This document shows, in pieces, positions 14,900 through 23,600 of a DNA stretch of 64,000 bases. Below the pieces are notes generated by a model. That model saw nothing but the letters and a program-made list of their open reading frames with translations. It had not been told where the DNA came from and ran no database searches. The DNA comes from QHXQ01 sp036389395 (GTDB taxonomy: Bacteria > Acidobacteriota > Blastocatellia > Pyrinomonadales > Pyrinomonadaceae): the NCBI GenBank assembly GCA_036389395.1, contig DASVPY010000014.1:24876-88875 (forward strand). Reading direction: 5' to 3'. The position numbers and the translations under genes were made by a program. Each line of letters opens with the position of its first letter. The stretch's first letter is position 1.

Positions 14900-17800
14900 T
14901 TAACGTACCGTCACCGTGACGGTGTTGGTGCGCTGGTTGGCGACGATGAGCGTCAGTTGCACCGCGCCCGCGCCGCGCAGTTGCGCGGAGAGCACGACGC
15001 CCACCTGATCCAGCCCGGCGAGCGTGCCCGTCGCGCCCGCGAACTCGACGGGCAGTTGGAAGACGCGCCCGTCGCCCGTGCGCGCTTCGACCGCGACGCG
15101 CTCGGCGAAGTTCGCGCGCGATGCGCCGCCGCCGAGCGGCACGTCGTTCGACACGTCCGTGTTGAGCGCCGGGTCGCCGCTCACGCCCGTGGCGAAGAGC
15201 ACGACGCGCGTCCGCTTGTCCGCGCCGAACTGTAACTGCGTGTCCACGTCGAAGCCGCCGTAGCCCGTCATGGCGTTCGGGCCGAAGGCGAGCGCCGCGC
15301 CCGCGCCGCTGCCGTCGAAGGTGAACAGCCCGGCGGCGTGCGCCGCGACGACGACCGTGCCGCGCGAGACGTAGCCCTCCTGCGACGTGACGATCAACTC
15401 GACCTCGCCCGCCGGCACGTCCGCCGGCACGCAGAAGCCGACGCGCGCGGGCGAGACGTAGACGAGCGGCGCGACGCGCCCCGCGATGGTCACGCTCGCG
15501 CCCGCCAACTCGAACGGCAGCAAGCCCGGCGCGGGTCGCTCGGCGGCGGCACTCGTCATGGCGAGCGGACTCTGCGTCGCGTCGCCCGTGATGATGCCGA
15601 GGCTGAGCGGACTGAGGACGGGCGCGCGGGTCGCCTGCGAAAGTGTCAGGGCCTGCCCGACGACGGGCGGCGGCACGGCCGCGGGCGCGTGGTTATTGTC
15701 GCCCGCGGCGGGCTGCGCGGAGTTGAGTTGCAGCAGGTCGCGCGCCTGCGCGAGCCTGATGGCGGCGACCTGCAAGCGCGTCTGCACGGCGGCGTCGAGC
15801 TGCTGCGCGGCGAGCGCGCCGGCCGCGCGCGCGAAGTAGAACGCCACGCGCAAGGCCGCATCAACCTGGTCGGCCGCCGCGACGCGGGCGCGCTCGGTCT
15901 GGAAGACGGCGTAAGCCTGCTCGATCTGGCTGGCGAGCGCGTTGGCCTGCGCGGCCGAAGCGCCGGGCGCGGCGGCGAGCGTCGCGGCCTGCGTGTAGGC
16001 GGCCGCGACGAGCGCGGTCGAAGCGAGCGCGGGCGCGGGCGTCGGCGTGGGCGTCGGCGTCGGCGTGGGCGTGGGCGTCGCCTGCGTCGCGGCGGACTTG
16101 CCGGCCCTGTCCCACGTCGCGCGCCCGCCGTAGAGCGTGAAGGCCATGCCGTCGAGCGTCTTGCCTTCGAGGTTGACCAAGCTGGCCGGCACTTCGAGGC
16201 GCACCCACTGGCCGGCGGCGGGCAGCGCGCCCATGTAGCGCCGGCTGCCGGTGTTGTCCATGCCCCAGTTGATCTCGTTCGCGCCCCAGTAGGCGCGGTG
16301 CTCCCAGCTCCCGTTCTCGAACCACTGCAACATGATCTGGTTCGGCAGGTGCGCCGGGTCGAGGTAGACGTAGGCGATGAGCTTGTCGCCGGTGTTGACG
16401 GAGAGCGTGACGGCGGCGTAGCGGAAGTAGTGCTGGTGCAGCCCCGCGTAGAGGTTCGACTGGTGCGCGAGCTGACCGGAGAACGAAGCCGGACTCGATG
16501 TCCAGAACCAACTGTCGTCCTCCACGGACTGCACCGCGCCGGCCGGCACGCGGCCTTCGACCCAGGCCACGTCGCCGGTCTGACCCGGCGCGGGCGCGGG
16601 CGTCGGCGTGGCGGTCGGCGTGGGCGTGGGCGTCGGGGTCGGGGTCGGCGTGACGGTGAAGCCGCCGATGGCCGCTTCGATGGCGTCAATGTCTGCGCCG
16701 GGGTTCGCGCCGTCGGTCGCGCGGCCGGTGTAGGGGCTGGACGGGGCGAGCCGGTAGTTGCCGCTGCCGTAGGCGACGAAGCCGACGGCCGAGACGCTCG
16801 CGGCGAAGAAGTTGTCGGCCGGGTAGTTGGTCGGCGTCCAGGGGCAGACGATGACGTTGCGCGCCATGACGCCCTGCGGGTCGTAGAGGTTGAGCGCCGT
16901 CGTGCCCTCGCCGGAGCCGTCGCCGAAGAAGCCGTACTCGTTCTTCCAGACGATGTTGTTGCGGAAGACGAAGCCGTCGTTCGTGAAGCCGTGCACCGTG
17001 CCGCCGCCCGCCTCGGGGAAGTCCGAGAAATAACCGAGCGCCATGAAGCCGGTCTGGAAGACCGTGTTGTGCTCGACGACGAGGTTCGTGCTCGACGTGT
17101 AGAGCAGGAACGCGCCGCGCCCGCCGTAGGCCGGGCCGTTGATGTCCTCGAAGACGTTGTTGCGGATCGTGATGTTCGCGCCGCGTAAGGAGGGCGCGTT
17201 GTTGTCGCGGTTGAGCACGTGGAGGCCGGAGGCGGCGTGGCGCACGATGTTGTTGGCGAAGGTCACGTCGCGCAGCGTGCCCCAGGGGACGAGGCCGTCG
17301 TCGTTGCGCAAGCTGAACATGAGGGCGAAGCCTTCCTGCCCGTCCTGCCAGCAGTTCTCAAGCACGTTGCCTTCGATGACGACGCGCTCGGCGCGCTTCA
17401 GTTCCAATAGGTTCTTGACCGTCCAGACGCCGCGCCACGTCGGCGGCTTGTAGATGTAGTTGCGGCGAATCTCGATGTCGGCCGGGTTGAGGCCCGCGAT
17501 GTAGCCGGGCGCGCCGCCGAACATGACGTTCTCGCCCGCGCCTTCGAGGTAGTTGTTGATGAGGTGGAACGGGCCGGGGCCGTTCCAGCCGCAGACGGCC
17601 TGCGTGTCCTGCCCCGCGCCTTTGAAGTCCGAGAGGTACGAGTTGATGATCGAGGTCTCGCCGCTGTTCAAGGCGACGCCGCGCTTGAGGGCCGTGGTCG
17701 GCTCGCCGTGCATGTAGCAGCGGTCGAAGGTGAGGTGGTGCGGGACTTCTGCGAGCGTGTCCTGCGCGCTCGTGCCGTCGCCCAACTGGAGCAGGTCGCC

Positions 17801-18247
17801 GACCATGGCGGTCGGCGTCACCTTGGCGAACTCGACGCCGACGAACTGGAAGTGGTGCGCGCCGGGCGCGGTGCGCAAGGCCGGCTCGTTGTAGCCGGGC
17901 GAGACGAGCTTCGGCATGAAGGCGGCGTAAGCAGGGCTGACGCGCTGCCCCGCGCCGGGGAGCGACGCGAGCGCCGAGGACTGGACGGTGATGTAAGTGC
18001 TGCCGGACTTGACGGGGAGCGTGAAGGGGCCCGTGTAGGTCGCGCCCGCGGCGAGGACGATGGTGTCGCCGGGCTGCGCGGCGTCGAGCGCCGCTTGCAG
18101 GTTGCCGCCCGCGGGCACGTTGACCGTGGCGGCCCGCGCCGGAGACGACGCGCCGGTCACGAACAGTAAGCAGACGGCGGCGAGGAAGAGAAAGGCTGAC
18201 GGGCGCAGGCGGCAGGCGTGCTGCACGCCCCGGCGTTGGCTGGACAT
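14900..18247 (-). CDS. Large secreted beta-helix protein with C-terminal TIGR03437-like domain
   Basis: 1115 residues from the ATG at 18245-18247, which has AGGGAC just upstream; a GTG five codons earlier is the alternative. Signal peptide: RPSAFLFLAAVCLLFVTG to ARA. A right-handed parallel beta-helix (about 40-520) has NLQAALDAAQPGDTIVLAAG and many NN[IY]-type turns (INSYLSDFKG, IRNNVFEDI). Two TP-repeat linkers flank a beta-sandwich-like carbohydrate-binding region (about 560-700). A helical Ala/Gln-rich segment (about 740-850) precedes a C-terminal domain with LVYVSPARVGFCVPADVPAG, like the Solibacter TIGR03437 family. It is probably a surface or matrix protein that binds or cleaves polysaccharide; lyase activity is possible but no catalytic residues are certain. 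It has its own promoter, two c-di-GMP riboswitch candidates and a terminator. A paralogue lies at 33870-35450. Confidence 0.82.
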   Translation of the reverse strand: MSSQRRGVQHACRLRPSAFLFLAAVCLLFVTGASSPARAATVNVPAGGNLQAALDAAQPGDTIVLAAGATYTGPFTLPVKSGSTYITVQSSALASLPGAGQRVSPAYAAFMPKLVSPGYNEPALRTAPGAHHFQFVGVEFAKVTPTAMVGDLLQLGDGTSAQDTLAEVPHHLTFDRCYMHGEPTTALKRGVALNSGETSIINSYLSDFKGAGQDTQAVCGWNGPGPFHLINNYLEGAGENVMFGGAPGYIAGLNPADIEIRRNYIYKPPTWRGVWTVKNLLELKRAERVVIEGNVLENCWQDGQEGFALMFSLRNDDGLVPWGTLRDVTFANNIVRHAASGLHVLNRDNNAPSLRGANITIRNNVFEDINGPAYGGRGAFLLYTSSTNLVVEHNTVFQTGFMALGYFSDFPEAGGGTVHGFTNDGFVFRNNIVWKNEYGFFGDGSGEGTTALNLYDPQGVMARNVIVCPWTPTNYPADNFFAASVSAVGFVAYGSGNYRLAPSSPYTGRATDGANPGADIDAIEAAIGGFTVTPTPTPTPTPTPTATPTPAPAPGQTGDVAWVEGRVPAGAVQSVEDDSWFWTSSPASFSGQLAHQSNLYAGLHQHYFRYAAVTLSVNTGDKLIAYVYLDPAHLPNQIMLQWFENGSWEHRAYWGANEINWGMDNTGSRRYMGALPAAGQWVRLEVPASLVNLEGKTLDGMAFTLYGGRATWDRAGKSAATQATPTPTPTPTPTPTPAPALASTALVAAAYTQAATLAAAPGASAAQANALASQIEQAYAVFQTERARVAAADQVDAALRVAFYFARAAGALAAQQLDAAVQTRLQVAAIRLAQARDLLQLNSAQPAAGDNNHAPAAVPPPVVGQALTLSQATRAPVLSPLSLGIITGDATQSPLAMTSAAAERPAPGLLPFELAGASVTIAGRVAPLVYVSPARVGFCVPADVPAGEVELIVTSQEGYVSRGTVVVAAHAAGLFTFDGSGAGAALAFGPNAMTGYGGFDVDTQLQFGADKRTRVVLFATGVSGDPALNTDVSNDVPLGGGASRANFAERVAVEARTGDGRVFQLPVEFAGATGTLAGLDQVGVVLSAQLRGAGAVQLTLIVANQRTNTVTVTVR

Positions 18248-18262
18248 GTCCCTGAACTCCAC

Positions 18263-18350
18263 TTCGGTAACCGGACGATCTCCCGCGGGAGACTCCTGGC
18301 TTTGCGAACCCGCATCGCTGCGGGGGTGCCTTTAATCGGTGGTGGCCCGG
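18263..18350 (-). ncRNA. Cyclic-di-GMP-I (GEMM) riboswitch candidate, proximal copy
   Basis: On the - strand the leader reads TTAAAGGCACC, then a CCCGCAGCGATGCGGG hairpin, then TTCGCAAAGCC, an AGGAGTCTCCCGC...GGGAGA region, and GGTTACCGA. The GGCA...GCAAAGCC core that forms the first stem and tetraloop-receptor contact, and the GGTTACCGA 3' element, are the hallmarks of the c-di-GMP-I class. It ends at the GTG/ATG start region of the beta-helix gene (16 nt to the ATG), so it could gate ribosome access. No covariance search was possible. Confidence 0.78.
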
Positions 18351-18654
18351 TGTGTGGTGAGACGACGCCGGACGTGTGGGCCTGACGGACTGTTGCGGCG
18401 GCAAATCGGCGGCGCTGCCCTGCGGCGCTCGACGCGCGCAAGGAGACGCCGGGGCTTTTCGGCCTGCCGGTTATGAGCTTAAGGGCTGAAACTGTGCGAC
18501 GGGAGGAATGAAGGCAGAAGACTTGGCCACTCACGGATAAGGGAGAGAGCGTCGCTGAGTGGCTCTCGGGCCGGCGCGCTTTCCTATCCAGCCTCGGCGC
18601 GTGATGCGCTTAGGCGTGTGGATGAAAGAACAGCTCGCGGCCTTTTCTGATCGC
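18351..18654. other. Spacer between the two riboswitch candidates
   Basis: About 300 nt of leader with no convincing coding frame: the frames through it are short, Arg/Ser-rich and lack SD sequences. It could hold the expression platform of the upstream riboswitch, but I see no clear hairpin plus U-tract. Confidence 0.5.
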
Positions 18655-18757
18655 CTTCGGCAGCCAGACAATCTCCCGGCGGCTCTTTTAAGAGTCCGCG
18701 CACGGAGACTCACGGCTTTGCGCCCCCGCCTCGCGACAGGTTTGCCCTTATCGTGTG
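18655..18757 (-). ncRNA. Cyclic-di-GMP-I (GEMM) riboswitch candidate, distal copy
   Basis: On the - strand: CACACGATAAGGGCAAACC, then the TGTCGCGAGGCGGGGG arm, GCGCAAAGCC, GTGAGTCTCC, a long hairpin (GCGGACTC...GAGCCGC), and finally GGCTGCCGAAGG. GGGCAAACC and GCGCAAAGCC match the class consensus closely, better than the proximal copy. It starts about 60 nt after the predicted transcription start of the promoter at 18829-18858. Together the two copies form a tandem arrangement in one leader. Confidence 0.82.
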
Positions 18758-18828
18758 CAATCGTCAGGTGAATAAAAAGAGCAGCTTCGCCGCCCGGCCG
18801 CCCTGGTCGCGGCCCGACGGGCAATTTC

Positions 18829-18858
18829 AATCTAGCGGTTTCCGTCGCCACTTGTCAA
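18829..18858 (-). promoter_or_regulatory. Sigma70-like promoter of the beta-helix gene
   Basis: On the - strand a perfect TTGACA (18853-18858) is followed after 18 bp by TAGATT (18829-18834) in an AT-richer patch. The predicted start near 18820 gives a leader of about 570 nt containing both c-di-GMP riboswitch candidates before the beta-helix ATG. Confidence 0.7.
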
Positions 18859-18984
18859 CAGCGTTTTTCGCCGCCCTTTTTGGCGGGAAACGGGCAGATC
18901 TGGCCGCCTGCTGGGCGCGATCTTCGTCCCGCTGCTGCTCGCCGCCATCGCCGCCGGCCTCTACCGGCGCGTCCAGGATACCTC

Positions 18985-19073
18985 TAACTCCCTTCGCGTT
19001 CCTTCGCGGCCCTCTTAGCGGCCTTTGCGATTAAGTCCGAAAAGCTTTAACCGCAAAGGAACGCAAAGGGGTT
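18985..19073. repeat. Inverted repeat of the TTAACCGCAAAGGAACGC family
   Basis: CTCCCTTCGCGTTCCTTCGC (18987-19006) with GCCTTTGCGATTAA (19021-19034) is mirrored by TTAACCGCAAAGGAACGCAA (19047-19066) and AGGGGTT. It lies 15 bp after the anti-sigma gene stop on the - strand and may terminate that operon. Confidence 0.75.
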
Positions 19074-19087
19074 GAGCCGCGAGGGCG

Positions 19088-19978
19088 CTACCTGCCGGTC
19101 ACTTGGAAGGTGTATTCGCCGATCTCTTCAGGCGCGCCGGCAGGGGTTTCGCCGCTCAGGCGCAACCGGTAATCGCCGCGCGGGAGGAGACGGGCGGGGA
19201 CTATTAAGGAGATGGCCTTACCGGCGGGCGTGTTCTCGGCGCGGAGGCGGCGCACCGTGCGCCACTCGGAAGTGCCGAGCCTTTGTAACTCCGCTTGGTA
19301 GCTCTGGTACTCGTCCACCGGCAGCACGAGCAGCAACTGCACCGGCGTCGCGTCGCGCGGCGGCGCGAACTGCGCGGCGGCCACGCCCCTGGTGGAGACG
19401 GGCAGGACTGTTACCAGAAAGGCGGCGCTGCCTGCCCGCCCGCTGGCGGGCAGCGAACTGTCGTTAAGCCGCGCCAACTCCCGTTCGTCTGCCTCACGCC
19501 GGGACTGTTCCTGCGCCTGCCGTCTGTTAAACCGCCAACTCTCGATCAGTTTCACCGCGCCCAGGCCGAAGGCGAGCACGAGCGCCGCCGCCAGCGGGAG
19601 GGACACGAGCGGGTTTCGCAGGCTCACGTGGGCGGCGCGCCCCCGCCCCCCCGCGCCGCTCTGCGGCGTGCCCCCGGCGGGCGGGGCGGCGAGACGGGCG
19701 GCGCTATATTTTTTTATCGACTTAGCGACCCGCAGCTTCCGCCGCTGCCGGGGCGTGGAGAGATAGTGTGAGCGGAACCGCGCGCTGTCGGCGGGCGAGA
19801 GCGCGCCGTCCAGATAGTCGTCTATTAAATCATCCTCCGCGATTAAGACCTTCTCCCGGTAGTCGCTGTCGGCGAGGAAAAGCTGTTCGACGCGCTCCCG
19901 CTCTTCCTCGCCCAACTCGTCGAGCAGGAAACGGCGGAGCAGCGCCTCGGTTTCATCCACTTCTCGCATCAAGTCCAC
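19088..19978 (-). CDS. Anti-sigma-factor-like membrane protein
   Basis: 296 residues. The N-terminal 60 residues form a helical region (LLRRFLLDELGEEERERVEQ, LIDDYLDGALSPADSARFRS) that resembles the sigma-binding part of anti-sigma factors, but it lacks the zinc-binding H-C-C motif. A single membrane helix lies at about 127-146 (LVSLPLAAALVLAFGLGAV). The extracytoplasmic C-terminal half (about 150-296) ends in a beta-sandwich-like segment (YRLRLSGETPAGAPEEIGEY). It is encoded 39 bp after an ECF sigma factor, itself downstream of a TPR-CHAT gene: a recurrent operon in Acidobacteriota. The likely job is to hold the sigma factor at the membrane until a signal outside the cytoplasm is sensed. The start is the ATG at 19976-19978; a second Met (MREV) follows at codon 4. 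Confidence 0.78.
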   Translation of the reverse strand: MDLMREVDETEALLRRFLLDELGEEERERVEQLFLADSDYREKVLIAEDDLIDDYLDGALSPADSARFRSHYLSTPRQRRKLRVAKSIKKYSAARLAAPPAGGTPQSGAGGRGRAAHVSLRNPLVSLPLAAALVLAFGLGAVKLIESWRFNRRQAQEQSRREADERELARLNDSSLPASGRAGSAAFLVTVLPVSTRGVAAAQFAPPRDATPVQLLLVLPVDEYQSYQAELQRLGTSEWRTVRRLRAENTPAGKAISLIVPARLLPRGDYRLRLSGETPAGAPEEIGEYTFQVTGR

Positions 19979-20017
19979 TTCCCTGAACGCGCGAACCCTT
20001 CGATTATGAATATTGAC

Positions 20018-20620
20018 TCAATCCATTTCATCGGCCTCGGGCCGTTCGAGGCAGCGCGCTATGCACTCCTCCAGCGCGGCGCGTATTCTGTGCGCCCGCA
20101 CCCGCAGGGCGTTGGCGTCGAGGCCGAGCCGCCGGGCCAACTCTTTCCTGTGATCGATCTTAGCCTGCTTCTCCTCCTGATAGTAGGCTAGGATCAGCTC
20201 GCGCTTGTCCGGGCTGAGCCGCTCAAGGCACGCCAAGAGACAGTCGTACTCCCGCGCGAAATCGTCTTCCTGATCGGCCCCCGCCTCCGGGGCGGGGCCG
20301 GACGTGCCGCTCACGTCTTCCACCGGCACTTGCGCCCGCGCCTCCCGCTGGCACTCCTTGATGAGCCTGTTGACCACGCCGTAAAAATAGGCGGCGCGGT
20401 CGCCGCTGTAAGTCACCTTCAACTCATGCACCCGGTCGGCAACCCGATTGATCGTCTCGTCGGCCAGCCCCTCCGCGTCGCTGCAACCGCGCCAAGCGAG
20501 TATCCTGATGAGGCTCCGGCGAATCTCTTCGTATTTGATCCCGGCCTGCTCGCGGTCGCGGTGGAGCCACGCGAGCAGATCGTCGAACTTCTCCTGGGTG
20601 ATAACTCGCTGTCTGGGCAT
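20018..20620 (-). CDS. ECF-type RNA polymerase sigma factor
   Basis: 200 residues, normal for the ECF group. Region 2 is recognised in IRRSLIRILAWRGCSDAEGL, DETINRVADR and AAYFYGVVNRLIKECQREAR. An acidic linker (about 105-125) leads to region 4, LACLERLSPDKRELILAYYQ, with the HTH ELARRLGLDANALRVRAHRI. Such proteins direct RNA polymerase to a small regulon, often including their own operon. It lies 51 bp after the TPR-CHAT gene and 39 bp before the anti-sigma-like gene. The acidic tail ends ERPEADEMD. The target promoter cannot be stated. Confidence 0.9.
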   Translation of the reverse strand: MPRQRVITQEKFDDLLAWLHRDREQAGIKYEEIRRSLIRILAWRGCSDAEGLADETINRVADRVHELKVTYSGDRAAYFYGVVNRLIKECQREARAQVPVEDVSGTSGPAPEAGADQEDDFAREYDCLLACLERLSPDKRELILAYYQEEKQAKIDHRKELARRLGLDANALRVRAHRIRAALEECIARCLERPEADEMD

Positions 20621-20671
20621 TTAATCGTACGAGCGACTGAACTCCCCTGGCGTGCGCCGCGCCGCGGGCGG

Positions 20672-23600
20672 CTAACGTAGCGCGTGCGCGCGGCACCACC
20701 GCTTGAAAACCAGGAGGCCGGCCGTGATTAGCAGGGGCGGCAGCAAGAGGGCCGCGCCCGCCGGCAGCCGGGCGCTGCGGCCGACTTTGATCGGCTCCCG
20801 GTACTCGCCTTGCAGGACGAAGCCGGCCCAGAAGTAGGGCGCGTGCCAGCGTCTCTGCCGCCTGAGCGCCTCCTTGGCCGACCGCAGCGCCGCGGCCGGG
20901 GGCAGCCCGTCCTGCAACATCGCTTTGTAAAATAAGCCCATCAACTCGGCCGTCGCCCTGTCATCAACCTTCCACAGGCTGGACACCACGCTCCTCGCCC
21001 CCGCGTACATGAAGCCCCGCGTCAGCCCGATCAGCCCTTCGCCTTTGACATCTTTACCCAGCGCCGTGTCGCACGCGCTCAGGACGACCAGGTCGGCCGA
21101 CAGGCTCAGGTTGTAAATGTCGTGGAGTTGCAGGAAGCCGTTCACCCGCCCGCCCGCCGGGTCTACCATCGAGAGGACGATGCCGGACAACTCCGGGTGC
21201 TCGCTGTCGATCAGGCCGTGGGTGGCGAAGTGTACGATCCGGAATTGCCCAACCTGCGTGCTCATCGCGGTCTCCCGGCTGGCGGCGAAAGCTTTGGCCG
21301 CCCACGCCGTCCCGGCCGGGGCGGCCGCCACGATGGCGTCTGCCTCTTCCGACGAGTGCAGCAGCCGCGCGAGGCCCGAAGCGCCGGAGCGGGCGGCCAC
21401 GGCCCGCACGGCTAGTTGCTCGAACTCGACGTCGGCCGCAGCCGGTGCGCCCGCGGCCGGGGCCGGCCGCGACTGCACCCGCTGGTCGTCGCTGCTGAAG
21501 ACGGGGTCGGCCAGCACGGCGATGAGTTGCCCCGCCGGAGCCGACCGCGGCCGCTCCCGGCGGATGGCGGCCAGCGTCGAGACCGACGGCAGCGCAACTA
21601 TCTCGTGCCGCGAGACCAGCAGCGGCAGTTCATCGTCCGGCGCATCGGGCCGCGCCGCCGCCGCGGGCACGGGCAGGGCGTCGAAGGGGAGGTACTGCAA
21701 GACGCCTTCGGCGACGACTACCAGCCTCCTGTCGCCGAGTTGTTCGGCCACGGGGCCGAGCAGGGTGCGGCTCAAGGCGAGCGCCTTCTCCTGATAGAGG
21801 CGATCCGCCGCCGCCACGCGGGCCTCGTATTCGCCGCCGCCCTGCCCCGCGACCGGCTGCCGCGCCGTCAGTAGATCGTAGACCTCGCGCGCGCGCGCTT
21901 CGAGCGTCGCGCGCGGCGGCAGTTCGTAGCTGCTCAACGAGTCCGCCGTCACGGCCCAGAGGTAACTCCGCTGCTCGCCGAGCGAGTATTCGAGTAGGAG
22001 CGTGTGCCCGTCACGCAGCTCGGCCTGAATCTCGTCCAGGTTCAGCGGCTCGGGCCGGACGAGCGTCGCGTAACGCGGGTTCTGTTGTCTGAGCCGCCCT
22101 TGGATCGCCTCGTACTCGGCCCGCAACTGCTCAAGCCCGCGCCCGACTTCGTCGGTCTCGGCCTGCGCCGCCCCGCCGGCCGACAGTTCCACCTGGTATT
22201 GTGCCTGGGCCTTGAGCAGTTGCTGCAACTCGCGCTCGCGTTGCAGGACGGCCGGGTCCACCCCCTGGCGGATGTCGGCGCGCGCCTCGGCCAGAGTTTC
22301 AAGCATGGCGCGGGCGCGCGCGCGCTCGCCCGCCCGCAGGGCGGCGGCGGCGAAGCCCCGGCCGGGCCGGGCCCGCTCCTGCTGCATCAACAGGTCAATG
22401 TACAGCTCGTAGTGGCGGTGGACGCCGGCGAAGTAGGAGGAGCGGAAGTCCGGGCTGGCGACGTTGGCGCGGAGCGTCTCGATGATTTTAATGGACTGCT
22501 CGATGCGGGCCAGCGCCTCTTCGACCGCGCCGCAGTCGCGCGCCGCGCGCGCTGTGTTGTACAGCGTGGCGAGTTCGACGCCCCACTCCCCGGCGCGCTG
22601 GCCGGGCGCGAGCGCCCGCGTGTAGAAGGCGAGCGCCTTGCGCTTGTCGCCGCGCGCGAAGAAGAAGTCGCCGACGTTGTTCAGCGTGAGGGCGCGGCCC
22701 CGCCGGTCGCCGACGGCGGCGTAGAAGCGCAGAAGCTTGGCGTACTGGGCGAGCGTCTTGCCCCTGTCGCCGCGCGCGGCGTAGATCGCGGCGACCTCGT
22801 TTAAGGCGTAAGCCTCCATGCGCCGCTTCCTCGCGGCGCGGCTCAGGCTGACGCACCGGCTGTAGTACGCGAGCGCCTGCCGGCTATCGCCCGTCGCGCG
22901 GTAGACGCCGGCGATCTGGTAAACGATGACCGGCTCCAGGTCGAGACTCCCGTTGGCCCGCGAGAGGCTCAGCGCCCGCCCGTAGTGCTCAAGGGCCAAC
23001 TCGTACTCGTTCAGATTCTCGTAGGCCTGCCCCACGCCGTTCAGCGTCACGGCCTCACTCTGGCGGTCGCCGATAGCGCGAAATATCGCCATCGCTTCGC
23101 GGTGAAGATTAATCGCCGCCTCCTCGTCCCGCGCCAGCGAGTGTGTTATCCCCAACGCCGTGAGCGCGAGCGCCTCGCCCATGCGGTCGCCGACCGCACG
23201 GTAGAGCGCGAGCGCCTGGTTAAACTGGGCCAGGGCCTTCGCCCGGTCGCCGACGGTGTTGGACAGGTAGCCGACGAAGAGTCGGCCCCGCCCCTCGCCC
23301 GCCCGGTCGCCGACTTCCGCGAAGCCCGCCAGCGCGGCTTCGAAGCTCTGGGAAGTTTTGACCAGATCGCCCTTCGAGTAGTAGACCTCGCCCATGCTGC
23401 TGAGCGCCTCGGCGTGCGCGCGCCTGGCGGGCGCGGACTGCTCGGCCGCGGCGTGGCGGCTGTAATAGTCGAGCGCCTGCTCGACGTAACCCGCCGCCCG
23501 GTTGTTGTCTCCGAGATACGAGTAGAGGCGGCCGGCTTGGGCGCGCGCCGCGGCTTCCCCCGGCGCGTCGCCGGCGCGCCGGCTCTCGGCCGCCGCCGCC

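Noticed and set aside
16030..16660. TP-repeat DNA in the large beta-helix gene as a mobile or minisatellite element
   Set aside because: The GGCGTG/GGCGTC tandem tracts stay in frame and encode ordinary Thr-Pro linkers between domains.
18836..19018. Open frame on the + strand with a TM-like stretch (GAIFVPLLLAAIAAGLYRRV)
   Set aside because: It has no start codon or SD, is only about 60 codons, and its end runs into a dispersed repeat. It may be a gene remnant but cannot be supported.
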